Origin: Microascus cirrosus
Taxonomy: Eukaryota; Ascomycota; Sordariomycetes; Microascales; Microascaceae
Length of the DNA: 64,000 bases
Assembly (NCBI GenBank): GCA_030271035.1
Contig: JAMBUN010000064.1
Location: 1 to 64,000 of the forward strand
Reading direction: 5' to 3'
This document shows positions 33,109 through 43,846 of this stretch, one piece after another. Each line of letters opens with the position of its first letter. Positions within the stretch are counted from its first letter, which is position 1. Below the pieces are notes generated by a model, which did not search any database, was not told the origin of the DNA, and was given only the letters and a program-made list of their open reading frames with translations. A program made the translations under genes and the position numbers.

Positions 33109-35163
33109 TCAAAGCCTCGCTAGACCATCCCCCTTCGTCTCCCCTTCCACCAGCGCCCCGCTCATCATCGTCTCACTCGCCAGGCCCCTCTCGGCCCCTA
33201 ATACTAGCTCCTTTCCGCCCCGCGCATACCACCATGACACCGCTAATTGACTCCTGTCCACATCCATCTCCCCGCTCTCGAGTACCTCCCACATCCGCTT
33301 CCTCACAGGCAACCTCATCTGCGGGTCCGCCACTCCCGCAACGCTCTCAGCCGCAAGAGGTAACCACGTCTCGAACAACGGCATGTCCAAGAACGGTAGC
33401 GCGTCGAGGAGCGCTAGAACCAGAGCGCTCTGTTCCGAGAGCACGTCGCCCGCCTCTCCCTCCGTGGTTGGCAGCGGCGAGGTGGATGCGTTCACGGCGC
33501 GGAAGCGCACCATCTCTAGGAGTGTCTCGGCGAGGTCTGGGTTGGTGGCCGAGACGGGGAAGGGTGGGGAGACGATCTGTGTGACGGTCTTGAAGGCGAC
33601 GCGGAACTGCCGCGGTGAGATGTGCTGGGGGAAAGAAGAGAAGAGGTTGTCGACGTAAAAAGGGACTAGCGAGGTTGCCAAGGGGCTGTTGTGCGGGCAG
33701 GAGAGTACGGAGAGGAGGGCGGTGTGGGCGGACTCGAAGAGCTCGCGCATGAGAGGCGTTACGGGAGGGTGGGCGAGGTAGGGGGATGCGGGTTGGACTA
33801 TCAGCGATTCAGAGGCGGCGGTAGAAAGAGCGATGGGGAGATGCTCAGCAAGTGTGAGGTAATGGAGGTCTAGGGTCTTGTGAAGAGGGTGTGGAGGGAT
33901 CGCACCCGCAATGTCTGGGCGAATTTCCTGGAGAAGGGATGCCGCGGCGTCGGGATACCGCGAGAGGATATCGATGGAGGTGAGGTTCGCGAAAGAGATA
34001 GCCTGGAAGTTTCCGTTGCCGTCGCGGGACGAGATAAAGAAGAGGTTGCGGAGGGTATGCAGCGTCTTAGTGGCGACAGAAGGCGCCGTCGCGTGACTGC
34101 GCAGCCTGGGGTCGAGCAGGCAGCGGGCCATGAGGGCTTGTAGCGCCGCCACGACGGAGTAGAGGACCTTAGTAAGGAGGTTCCACACGAGGGGCCAGGT
34201 GGTCTGCAGCGTCTCGGGCGTGAGGTGTTGGCTCTCGGTCTTGAGCTCTACGTCTGAGAGGACGCAGGCCTGCCACTTCTCTAGGATCTGGCGGCTGAAT
34301 TCGAGGAGGGAGTCCTGCGCCTGGAGGACGGCCGTGTGATCTCTCGCATGCTGGATTGCGTGCATGATGAGCTTCGCGGTAGCGCCCATGCCGGCTACGA
34401 GGGGCTTCTGGTCCAGCTGCTGGATCAGGTGGAAAGAGGTAGAGGTCGCGGGCCAGTGTATAACCTCCTTGTCGCCCTGACGGGACCTGGACATCCCGCT
34501 GTTTATGGTGCTCAAGAAGTGGCCTTCTAGGAAACCCTCCTCCCCGGTCAACGTCCAGAGAGCGTTTGGCAGCAACGCGTCGGCGTGGATAGAAGTAAGA
34601 TGGAACTCCGAGAGCAGCGGTAGCGCGAAGCCGAGAGCGACGGATATGGACGCTGCGGCCACGGGCCCGTCTTGCATAGGCCTCTCGAGCGCGAGGTTTG
34701 CCGCCTTGACGACCGCCTCTTCGAGTGTATTCCGTAGCCCGCTTGACAGGGATTTGGGCGCATCGTAGCCTTGCATACCCATGAGCATCCCCGTCAGCAC
34801 CAAGAGGTGCTGCCACCTATTCGAGCGCGCGTCCGCGCCCTTGACCACACCCTTCGCCCACGCATCACAACCCAATCGCCCAGGCTGACGCCCTCCGGGG
34901 AGAGGCGTCTCCTCCGGCTGCCGGACGTGGCGCGCGGCGGTGTGGTAGATGGAAATGATGCGGTAGCTCGTTATGAGACCGTCGCGACGGTGCCATATAG
35001 CCGGCGCGGTGAGGAGCTCGGAGGTGAGGACGGCGAGGTTGAGAGGGTTCGAGAGGGTGGAGAGGAGGGTCACGGTCGAGCCGATGATCTGGTCGGTCTT
35101 GGGGCCGTCGTGGACGCTCTGGTAGAGCGTGAGAACGGTGTTGAGGAGCTGGTCTGCGGGCAT
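33109..35163 (-). CDS. pex8: Peroxin 8 (peroxisomal import, luminal side)
   Basis: Single exon, 684 residues. The N-terminus (LSNPLNLAVLTSELLTAPAIWHRRDGL) and the following RWQHLLVLTGMLMG segment match what I know of filamentous-fungal Pex8; the rest is helical and leucine-rich. The protein ends in ARL, an acceptable peroxisomal targeting signal type 1, as expected because Pex8 sits on the inner face of the peroxisomal membrane, links the docking and RING complexes and helps release cargo from Pex5. It starts 399 bases from the divergently read TMEM170-like gene. Confidence 0.88.
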   Translation of the reverse strand: MPADQLLNTVLTLYQSVHDGPKTDQIIGSTVTLLSTLSNPLNLAVLTSELLTAPAIWHRRDGLITSYRIISIYHTAARHVRQPEETPLPGGRQPGRLGCDAWAKGVVKGADARSNRWQHLLVLTGMLMGMQGYDAPKSLSSGLRNTLEEAVVKAANLALERPMQDGPVAAASISVALGFALPLLSEFHLTSIHADALLPNALWTLTGEEGFLEGHFLSTINSGMSRSRQGDKEVIHWPATSTSFHLIQQLDQKPLVAGMGATAKLIMHAIQHARDHTAVLQAQDSLLEFSRQILEKWQACVLSDVELKTESQHLTPETLQTTWPLVWNLLTKVLYSVVAALQALMARCLLDPRLRSHATAPSVATKTLHTLRNLFFISSRDGNGNFQAISFANLTSIDILSRYPDAAASLLQEIRPDIAGAIPPHPLHKTLDLHYLTLAEHLPIALSTAASESLIVQPASPYLAHPPVTPLMRELFESAHTALLSVLSCPHNSPLATSLVPFYVDNLFSSFPQHISPRQFRVAFKTVTQIVSPPFPVSATNPDLAETLLEMVRFRAVNASTSPLPTTEGEAGDVLSEQSALVLALLDALPFLDMPLFETWLPLAAESVAGVADPQMRLPVRKRMWEVLESGEMDVDRSQLAVSWWYARGGKELVLGAERGLASETMMSGALVEGETKGDGLARL

Positions 35164-35562
35164 TGTCGCGGGGCTTCGCAGTGTATTTCGGTGGGCGTCA
35201 GGTCACATCTCAATCGCGGGAGTGTGTAAGTGAAGGTACGGCTGTCTTGCGATGGTGCATCGGGATGGGTGTGTGTGTGGAAGTCGGCTCGGTGATCGGC
35301 CTGCGGAATTGCCGAGGCACATGCATAACTGCGTGCAGCTGCTCGCTGAGCTCTGGGCAGCGACGTCAGCGCCTGGAGCACGGACCAATCCAATCCAACT
35401 ACCACCCATTTTCTGCCAATAGCTCACAATCACTAAAACTGCCAAAACGAAAGAGCTATCGAAGCCCCGTCCGAATAGTATGCCGCCGCGCCACCGACCA
35501 TAATCCTCCGGACGGGGCCATCGCCCACGCGAGCACCTCCCGCGCACGCCTCCCCAAAAACA
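35164..35562. promoter_or_regulatory. Divergent promoter pex8 / TMEM170-like
   Basis: 399 bases between two start codons, holding both promoters and leaders. No TATA box or other named site is visible to me. Confidence 0.5.
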
Positions 35563-36041
35563 ATGGTCCAGCGGGCGCCCCCAGACGGCTACACGGCCCC
35601 GTCCTTCCCCTCTCTCTTCTTGGAGCTCACCGATCCGACGGACCAGAAGGAGCGCTCCCTCTTCTACGTCAAGGATATCTGGGCCTTCACCGTGCTATGG
35701 ACTGTCATCATCTACGCCGTCTTCCACCTCGGTGCCGCGGGCATCGCCGTCGCCATGCACGGACACAAGCGCTCGGGTTGGAAGGTGCTTTGGGCTATCC
35801 CCCTAGTTTACCTGTTCGTAGCGGCGGCTCAGGGGCTCCTAGCTGGGAGCGTGGTGGGACTTCTGTAGGCCGTGGACAGAGACGAGAGAAACCAGGAACG
35901 AGGAAGCTAACTGTACCTAGGCTCGGTGCGATCTATAATGCTGGATATTTCTCTATGACGCCGTGGATCCCCCTCGCATGGGGTATGATCAACGTGCTCG
36001 TCCTCATCATATCCTCCTTTTCCATCCAGGGCGGTCTATAA
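35563..36041 (+). CDS. TMEM170-like integral membrane protein
   Basis: Two exons, 35563-35864 and 35921-36041, with a 56-base intron (CTAAC branch site before ACCTAG); 140 residues. A polar N-terminus of about 45 residues precedes three hydrophobic segments (about 47-68, 78-101 and 116-136), with the GAIYNAGYFSMTPWIPLAWGM wording between the second and third. This matches the TMEM170 family; the animal members shape the endoplasmic reticulum and nuclear envelope. The fungal role is not established. Its stop codon is only ten bases from that of the convergent acetyltransferase gene. Confidence 0.85.
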
Positions 36042-36051
36042 CCTAAACGCC

Positions 36052-36871
36052 TCACGCCGCATTAGCAACCCCTCCGTCAGGCGCCTTCACAGAGACCTCG
36101 ACAGTCTTAACGACCCTCGCCGGGTTGCCCGCCACGACACAATAATCCGGCACGTCCTTCGTCACGACGCTCCCCGCCCCGATGGTGACGCCTTTCCCAA
36201 TCGTCACACCGGGTAGGACAATGCAGTTGCCGCCGAACCAACAGTCTTCGCCGATGGTGATGGGGCGGCCGTACTCGGGACCACGCGTGCCGTTGCGGAG
36301 GACAGGATCCGTGGGGTGGGTGCCGCTGAAGAAGGAGCAGTTTGGCCCGACCAGGGTGCGGTCGCCGACAGTGATGGGGCTGGCGTCTATCCAGGTGCTG
36401 TTGGAGTTGACGTATACGTTCTTGCCGAGTCTTGGTGTGTCAGGGGAAGCAGCTATTATCGATGAGGGCAAGGGATAAGATGCAACAAAGGAAGTCGTAC
36501 TTGACGTTATACCCATAGTCTACCTTTATAGGCGGGTCTATAAATGGATAATCCGTCAAAAGCTCGTCATCGTCGGCGGGAGTGTCGTGAGGCGGTGGCA
36601 GCGGCGGAGGGAGCGAGGTCCTGTCGCATACTATACTGTAAATCCGGCATCAGTTCTGTCCGGCCATGGGAGCCCGGTAAGAAATGCCTCACTCCTTGAA
36701 TAGCTCGAGAGCGCGCCGCCGCGAGACATCGTAGCCCGCCGAGTTGAACCTGGCACATGCGATGCCGCAGCGGCGGCGGTCGGCGAGGAGGTCCGGGTGG
36801 AAGGCGTAGTAGAGCTCGCCGGCCTCCATGCGCCGGCGGTTCTCTGCGGATACATCTGCTGGGAGGTCCAT
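36052..36871 (-). CDS. Maltose/galactoside-type sugar O-acetyltransferase
   Basis: Three exons, 36871-36693, 36635-36501 and 36430-36052; introns of 57 and 70 bases; 230 residues. The N-terminus is a maltose-acetyltransferase domain (RRRMEAGELYYAFHPDL). The rest is a left-handed parallel beta-helix of hexapeptide repeats (for example WFGGNCIVLPGVTIGKGVTIGAGSVVTKDV), with the catalytic histidine expected in FFSGTHPTDP. Such enzymes acetylate sugars from acetyl-CoA as trimers in the cytosol; the natural substrate in fungi is uncertain. A proline-rich insert (LPPPLPPPHD) between the two domains is unusual in bacterial members. Confidence 0.9.
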
Positions 36872-37608
36872 TTGGGCGAGTGATGGTTGTCAACGGTTAG
36901 GGTGGCGGTAAAGAACTAGAGGTAGAATTGTCAGTGAAGCTGGGCCTGGTCCAGCCGTTACTTCTCCAACATGAGTTGGAGGTACGGCGGCCTGCTATCG
37001 GTCATGCCCGAACGGACTGACGTGGAGGGCGAGCAGCGGCATGGTGGGGCACCGACGAACCCATGCTGGGGCGGGCAAGGCGGGCAGTCCGGGTTTAGTG
37101 CAGGGACCCCGCCACTAACTCCAGCGAGGCCTGGACTGAAACGCGGCGCGTCTCTCATCCGACGCTCATCTCACTGTCGGCATCATTGGATCTTTGATTT
37201 GATCGAGGCCACTCAGCTTTAACTCATTCTGATTCCAAGAATTTCAAAACTGCGTTCTCGTCAGATTCGATTACCTGGATTCGAGCCTCGGATGCAACTC
37301 CACTTGTTTCGTACCACGACGCCTACCACCGAAGCTAGCTTGACCTCGAAACTAAACTTTTCTTCGCCGCGGACGTCGCGCCTCACGACCAGATAACGAA
37401 CAACTAGATCAAAAATCTCTACGAGCAAGAACATCGGAAACGAGTCCCGCGAACACTACGTACGAGTCCGGGTCAAAGGGCCTTGTGCAGCCACATCCCT
37501 GCCGCAGCTACGCCCCGCGTCAACCACCATCCGTTGTTCTCCCCAAACAATGCTATCGGCCTAGATCTAGGGAGGATATTTCCGGATCCAGCCAGGTAAA
37601 TAAGAACC
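36872..37608. promoter_or_regulatory. Divergent gap between acetyltransferase and ste14 genes
   Basis: 737 bases containing the promoters of both genes. No convincing open frame and no named site. Confidence 0.5.
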
Positions 37609-38605
37609 ATGGCCACATCGCACTCCTCGCGGAGCTGGAGGTAAGCCAAATCCAACTTGCACTTCCACATGTCCCAGATGTTCTCTTTCTCATCCCTCGT
37701 TCTCCGCCTCTCCAACCTTCTCATCCTCCATATCTCTTACACATGGAACCGTCCACAACCCCCACCTTGATCGCCCACTTTAACCCGCGACCTCGCCGTC
37801 CGCCACCACTCCAGAACCCAAAGCTGACGCCTCCAGTCCTTCTCCCCCGTCTCCTGACCCGGGCCCCGTTGAACAGGCTCCCGCCGAGAAGCAGCTCTAC
37901 CCTAACAATCCGCGCTCCCTCTCCGGCATCGCCCTTCGCGCGTTTCTTCTCGGTGCCACACTCTCCCTCTCCCTGACACTCCTCCTAGTTGGGCTCATTT
38001 ACTCAAGCCCCCTCTGGCGCCTCCCCTTCTTTTTCGCCGCGCTATCGACATTCCACTTCCTTGAGTTCTGGAGTACGGCGCGCTATAACACCCCAGCCGC
38101 AAATGTGGACGCCTTCCTCTTGACCGCCAACTGGCCCGCCTACGCCATCGCACACGCGAGTGCAACGGTCGAGTGCCTGTTCACCAACCTCTTCTTTCCT
38201 AATGCATCCTGGACGCCCGGGCCATGGAGCCTGACCCCTGTTATTGTTGGGATCGGTCTCATCCTAGTCTTAGCCGGCCAGGCTATCCGAACGACGGCCA
38301 TGGTGCAATGCGGCGAGTCCTTCAACCATATTGTGCAGAGCACGCGCAAGCGCTCGCACTTCCTCGTCACCCACGGCGTCTACGCCGTTGAGAGGCACCC
38401 GTCGTACCTGGGTTTCTTCTGGTGGAGCTTGGGTACACAGCTGGTCCTAGGGAACGTGGTGTGCTCTGTTGGGTACGCGATTGTGGTATGGCGGTTCTTC
38501 AGCGCTAGGATCCCGCATGAGGAGAGGTTTCTTTTAGGGTTCTTCGGGGACGAGTACATAGAGTATCGGAGGAGGGTGGGCACTTGGCTTCCCTTTATTT
38601 CGTGA
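37609..38605 (+). CDS. ste14: Protein-S-isoprenylcysteine O-methyltransferase
   Basis: Proposed exons 37609-37640 and 37837-38605, with a 196-base intron (GTAAGC donor, CTGAC branch site nine bases before CTCCAG); 266 residues. The long second exon has no in-frame ATG at its front and a TAA at 37781, so an upstream exon is required, and this pairing keeps the frame. After a proline/serine-rich leader come several membrane segments, then the ICMT core: HFLEFWSTARYN, CGESFNHIV, RHPSYLGFFWW and the C-terminal EERFLLGFFGDEYIEYRRRVGTWLPF. The enzyme methylates the prenylated C-terminal cysteine of Ras, Rho and mating pheromones in the ER membrane. The enzyme call is firm; the first exon is the less certain part. 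Confidence 0.88.
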
Positions 38606-38970
38606 GTGTCGGCCTGAGAGGACTAGTGGGTGATATTTGGTCACCTTGTTGGTTATAGGGGCACATTGGTGAAAGTTAGCACTGCGGATGTTAGGGTCTT
38701 GTTTTGTTTTATCGTGTAGAAGGTGGACAAAGAGGGTAGTTAACGTGTTTGTCTCATCACTGTTAGATCAAGAAGTTCTGCCTCGATGGAGACCGTTCCT
38801 TGGTTTTTTTTCTCATTTTTTTTGTTCGTCCCAGACTGCGGGTGAAAAGAAAGCCACACAATATTGCACAGAAGTAAGACTTTGTTTCGCGCAGGACTTC
38901 AACTTGCTCAACCCTACATCATTAACTCTTCTATCCGCATTATAACCCATAGATAACCAGAAAGCCAATG
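38606..38970. other. Tail-to-tail gap, 365 bases
   Basis: Between the convergent stops of ste14 and the DGAT1-type gene. T-rich runs at about 38,800-38,825 and AT-rich words fit 3' ends. Nothing else is seen. Confidence 0.65.
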
Positions 38971-40710
38971 TCAATATGGACTCCCGACAACGATTGGCTG
39001 CTTGCTCACCGACCCGTACTTTGCCTAGCGACTAGTCAGTAACTCCGCACAATCACCCTGCCTTCCTAGAGTATTTATTACTCACCTGCCATGCGTAGAA
39101 ATACATCAACGCCGCAAAGGGCTGCCCGAAGATAGTAAACGACACCCAGAAGATCGCGTTTCCGATCAGCTTGCTCGTCGCTGTCCGGGACTTGCCGAGA
39201 GGCGTCGTGAGGCGAATAAGCGGCAGCTGGAGAAGCATGCCGAGGAACGCGACGCCTGAACTCGCCATGTCAGCAAACCCCTTAAACAAGGAAGGGACCA
39301 GAAAGAGCAGCAGGGTGCCAGAAGACCATACCAATGATGTTGTGTGTAGGGATGCCCACGAGAAATTCGTGCAGGACCGCCGACAGTATAAATACCATCA
39401 TGCCCGCCCTCGCCGGTTTCCAACCCCTCGCGATTAGCGGTGTAAAGACATGCCGCTTGAAATAACGGTACACGGGCTTATTCCACGTCCGCCAGTATAC
39501 GCCCAAATTCTCGCTGTTCCACCAATCGTCGTAGAACGACCTATCTCCAAACCGCGTAATTTCAGCCAGCAAGTTCAGGCCGGACTGGAAGATAGCAAAG
39601 AACCCCGCCAGCCAGATGACGAGTGAGATAGTCGACAGCTTGAGCAGACGCTCGAGGATAGCGGCGTACTCGAGCGTGTGGATCTTGATGAGGCTGTTGA
39701 GCAGTAAGGGGGTGGCGTACTGCGCGGCGACGAACCAGATGGCGACGCTGAGAAAGAAAACCTCTCCGAGGCGCTTGGCTACGAAGAGCCAGCGGATCTT
39801 TGGCGTGCGGGGGTACACGGGCTGGTAGATCAGGGTAGGTGCCCACCAAAAGTAGACGAGATTGGTCATGGTGACGTTCCGCGGATAGGGGCACTGGGCG
39901 TAGAGTTCCGGGATGGACTCGAGAGCACCCGAGTTCGGGTGAAGGTAGGCATGGCGGAGGTCACGGTTCGTGAGGGCGTACGAGTACGTCTTGAGGAGGA
40001 CGATGATAACATGGAACTCCGTCGCAGTTCCGATTAGAGGGTGGTGGATGTAGTGGTAGACGACGTGCGACATGTAGGCGAGGGTGGCAAAGACGTTGAT
40101 GGAGTGCAGCCAGGCGACGGTGACCCAGGTGCGGTGGAATTTGGCGGCCTGCTGGGGCGAGGGCCCGTCCTCGCTGCCCTTACCCTGGCGGCGGAGGCCG
40201 GTGGCCTGGGATGCGGCGACGGACTCGATGAGGTATGCGATGAAGAGGTGGCAGGGAATGAGGAAGTAGAGGCCGAGTCCGAGGAGAACGTCCTGCTGGC
40301 GGAAGTCGTGGCAGCGGATGCAGATCAACACGCCGTACTGGGCGTGTTAGCCGGGTTGTCTCTGTCACAGCAGAAGAGGGTAGCAAACCTTTTCGATGTT
40401 CTCTATCATCAGGCGAAGGTTTGCGGCAACTGGAATAAGTGGTTAGCGAGATGATCGCCGTCATGAATGAGGGAGGCATACTAAGAGAGATGGCCATGAG
40501 ATTCCGGAAGCCGATGAAACTCGGAGTGGACGGGGCATCGCCGCTGAGCCACGATGGCTGAGAGGAGCGATGGACGGCGGCGACATGGCGGTAGCCGTCA
40601 ACCGGGCCCTCGCTCTTCGCATCCGACGCGGAGGACGACTGCTTAGCTGCCCTCCGACGGATAGTGGAGGTGGCGGCCGGGTTGGCGTTGGACGATGTGG
40701 TCGACGCCAT
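38971..40710 (-). CDS. Diacylglycerol/sterol O-acyltransferase (DGAT1-type MBOAT)
   Basis: Five exons: 40710-40482, 40429-40389, 40337-39332, 39255-39086 and 39024-38971; 499 residues. Exon 2 is only 41 bases, and the last exon is 54 bases including the stop; its 17 codons (AKYGSVSKQPIVVGSPY) fit the family's C-terminus. The cytosolic N-terminus is S/A-rich with R-R-R-A. About nine membrane segments follow. Family motifs are the FYDDWWN sequence binding acyl-CoA, the asparagine/histidine region with the catalytic His in SAVLHEFLVG, and PVYRYFKRHVF. The enzyme makes triacylglycerol from diacylglycerol and acyl-CoA in the ER. Sequence favours DGAT1 over the sterol-esterifying relatives. Confidence 0.92.
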
Positions 40711-41942
40711 GGCGAAGCTATCACGAGAAGTTCGGAAGTTGCGCTAAATTGATGAAATGCGCCACGATAGACCGCAAAATCAGACGGAGAGTACTCCTAG
40801 TCGCCAATTGACTGCGCGCCCCAAGATGCGAAGCTCAACCGCGAAGGAGCGGACGGGTGCGAAAGCTCGCGCGGGGAAATCGAGCAGGTTTCGTTCCCTG
40901 AGTTCTTGGCTGCCCTGGCGGTTGCTTTCCTGATGGGCGCCCCACACCTGATGTGGTGTAACCGTCTCCGCCGCGGACCCTGGCTCACCGAGGGGGCAAT
41001 ATGGGAGCTCACACCACAAGGGGTTATGCGGGTTTCTGCAGACCGAGGCATGCAGGATGGCGAGGTGTTGGCCGGAAGATTGGCAGAAGATGTCACTTGC
41101 TGTTTACAACATTTGGGGTATGTTCTGGGACAGATCGCGGTTACGCGACGATTAACTCAAGACACGCTGGTGAGGGTTGCTGGCGCGAGTCGGGGTGAAA
41201 ACAAGGGCAACTTCAGAAGCTAGCAAGGATCAATTCAGGGATATTGTATGACTAAAAAGGCGCCTAAAATTAGCCGCCGTAGGCGCTCGGCGCCGGAGAA
41301 CGGGCCAAGCGCCCTAGGCGTCAGGGCTCAGCGGTCCGCATCCCCTCTCTAACCGTACTCTTAATCGCTCCCTTCGTCCAAACCCCTCCATCTCCATGCC
41401 CGCAGAACCCTTCCATGCTTGTGTGACATTAGAGATGGAGGCCGGCCTTTTGTCCCGCGCTGCCTGCTCGGCATCGACTTGCCGAGTGTCGGCCTTTAGC
41501 GTCGACGATCTAATCCCCGGCCTCTGGCATATATGAACTTTTGCCTAGATCGGTTGAACGGGAGGGAAAGAAGCGGGCAAAATTGGGCTTCTAGTGGATA
41601 GGATACTCTAGGTAACTTCCTTCACCCATAGATTCTCGGGTTTTAGGCGACAGAGAGCCCGGGCGAGGGCCGCTCGGTGTGCAAAGCCCCAAGCTTGTAC
41701 TCCCACGGTGGTCAACCAGACTCATCATCTCGCGGAGACATCTTCCATGAAGAGGCAGAACTAACAGCCTACTAAGGTCTGGCTAGGCTTTAGGAGGGAA
41801 GATGAGGCGAAAATATAAAGGTTCATCCCTGGCTAGCCAGTGGCCGTCCTTTTTACGAGCACCAGCTCGCAACACCCACAAAGATACTGGTATCCAGGGT
41901 TTCCAATCAACCCCGAACTACATGCGCCTTAACCACAAGAGT
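40711..41942. other. Promoter flank of the DGAT1-type gene and unassigned sequence
   Basis: 1.2 kb. The left part is the promoter side of the DGAT1-type gene. An open frame at 40906-41223 plus has no ATG near its start and no family features. A GC-palindrome cluster sits at 41257-41322 (listed separately). From 41,400 to 41,940 I see nothing I can name. Confidence 0.5.
41257..41322. repeat. Cluster of GC-rich palindromes around TAGGCGC words
   Basis: Within 66 bases there are AGGCGCCT (41258-41265), GGCGC...GCGCC arms near 41,282-41,294, and AGCGCCCTAGGCG near 41,308-41,320. The words GGCGCC, GGCGCT and TAGGCG repeat in both orientations. No target duplication or open frame is visible. Confidence 0.55.
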
Positions 41943-42890
41943 CCACTTAGCCAAGATCGCCATCGTCGGGGTACGTGCGGCCTCCTATATCCCATGCGCA
42001 TGAGAAGAACTCTCTCCAGTACTAGACAACAGGTTGCGGGTCGTATGGGCAGCCGCATCGTCACCGAGCTCCTAAAGATCAGAAAGAACGAGCCTTTAGA
42101 CAGCATCCGAAAGGGGAGTACCTCCACCGATTTTTAGCCCAAGAGTAAAGGTCGCCAGGATCGACTACGACGACCCCTCCACCGTCATCCCACTCCGCAG
42201 GGCCAACAAGCCCTCATTATCACTCTGAGCATCGCAGCGCCCAAGGATACCAATACCAATCTAATCGAGGCCGCAGCTGAGGTTAACCCTCCTACATGGT
42301 CCCCAATGGCTGGGACGCCGACCCAGCGCACCAAGATAAGCTCGCGGGCCACCGCCACATCGAGACGCTCGGCAAGAGCTCTTGGATCGAGTTCGAGTCG
42401 GGATAGCGGTACGGATACATCCTTGGTGAGACGATTGACACACACGGCTTCAATTCTGACGCGCGCGAGGTCATGTTTTACGACCAAGGCACCGCGCGCC
42501 TGAACACCTCCAAATGAGCTCAGATACGCCGGGCCGTCGCCACGCTGTTCTCCCTCGACAAGGCAGTGCTGGCTACACAAAAAATGAGTGTGTGTACATG
42601 ACTTCTTTCTACATCAGTAAGCAGGATATGTTTGAGTCTGTGCTGCGCATTACGGGCATGAAGTGGGAGGACTGGAAGGTCAGACACGACGACGCGAGGG
42701 GAAGGTTCGAGGAGGGGTTGGAGCGGATGAAAGGCGGTGATAGGGCGGGGTTCATGAAGACGATCTACTCGCGCGGGCTTTACCGCGAGGATATTGATGC
42801 GGCCGTAGCGTTCCAGAAGTGATTCGAACTAGTGAACGAGGCGCTGCAGCTGCCGTAGGAGGACTTCGACGAGTGTACGAAGAGGGGTAT
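41943..42890 (+). pseudogene. Broken NmrA-like / isoflavone-reductase-family gene
   Basis: Translated pieces line up in order with an NAD(P)-binding NmrA-like reductase. KIAIVG lies at 41952-41970, followed by a possible splice donor; then GRMGSRIVTELLK (about 42,037-42,075), VARIDYDDPSTV (from 42,151), a GQQALIITLSIAAP piece (from 42,201), MVPNGWDADPAH with LGKSSWIE (from 42,296), and FYISKQDMFESVLRITG with GDRAGFMKTIYSRGL (to 42,822). Frame changes separate the pieces near 42,195, 42,294 and 42,580. In-frame stops lie at 42404 and 42515, and a TGA at 42820 and TAG at 42856 precede the family's EDFDECTK-like tail. At several stops the family usually has W or K. With so many lesions it cannot make a full protein. 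Confidence 0.85.
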
Positions 42891-43846
42891 TGGGCATTGA
42901 GATTAGGAAGGCGTTTGACGGCATCATGCACCCAGGGGGGCAAGCAGTAGGGTTGCTGGATTTGGCTCGGATGTTCTGTCCGTTGTGTCGAAGAGCACGG
43001 CCGTATGAGTGCTTTCATTAGTGGAATGTTAAACGCCTGCAGACATCGAAGAGTCAAGGTCTCCGGTACACAGCTGCTCCATGGGCCATCACGCTTGTTG
43101 AATCAGATTCAAGCTTTGAGGCTAGGGAGTTCAAACCCCAAATGTGTGGTCTTATTCCCACGGCAGAGGCGCCGAGGCCGAGACGGGGATGGTGATGGGC
43201 TGGCAAGCGGAGCGAGCGCAATGGCAGCTGCGTCTCCATACGCAATGCCACAGCCGACCAAATCGCACACTTGGTGCTGTCTCGGGACTTGTTCGGTTTC
43301 AATTTTCCTTCCCAATCTTATACCCAGAGACCCTAACTAGCCTACATGGAGTACAGTTTTGTCTTGGTGTATATGCCAATCTGGAAGGAGGAGCCAACCA
43401 TACCCAAAAATGGAATACAAATCCCTTTCGCGCAAGGGCCCAATGGTCAAGCTTTTAGGGTTTACATAGTCAAAGAAGGAAGCCGGAAGCGACTAGGGTT
43501 ACATTAGGATCTTCACCAAGTACTACCCCAATAAGCCCGCCGAGAACACTTCGTTGGTACCTCGATAGGGGTCCTGGCTAGATGAAAAGTGCATCATGAT
43601 GGAAACACCTAGGTAGGCTCCTCAAACATAACGCAAAGAAAGATACTGATATAGGGAAGGCCAAGCTATCGCCTTACTGCCGCTGAGTCTACCCATGGCT
43701 CCTGAACAACGACTATCTAACCGTTTCTTCATGTCCACCTCAGCAGCCTGCCAGTATCCTGGCATAGCATGTAAGGGCTACTAGATTATGAATTATTTCG
43801 GATTCCACCTTTTTCCAGTAACATATGTCTGTAATTGAGCAACTTA
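42891..43846. other. Unassigned sequence, 956 bases
   Basis: Between the dead reductase gene and the 3' end of the DUF1593 gene. Open frames are short and without features. The right end should carry the 3' flank of the DUF1593 gene. Confidence 0.55.

Noticed and set aside
37485..37976. 163-residue frame upstream of ste14
   Set aside because: It overlaps the ste14 leader in another frame and is proline/serine/arginine-rich shadow sequence; only the ste14 frame continues into conserved protein.
38105..38605. GTG-started short version of ste14
   Set aside because: The same frame continues upstream with family-like sequence (HFLEFWSTARYN), so this start would truncate the enzyme.
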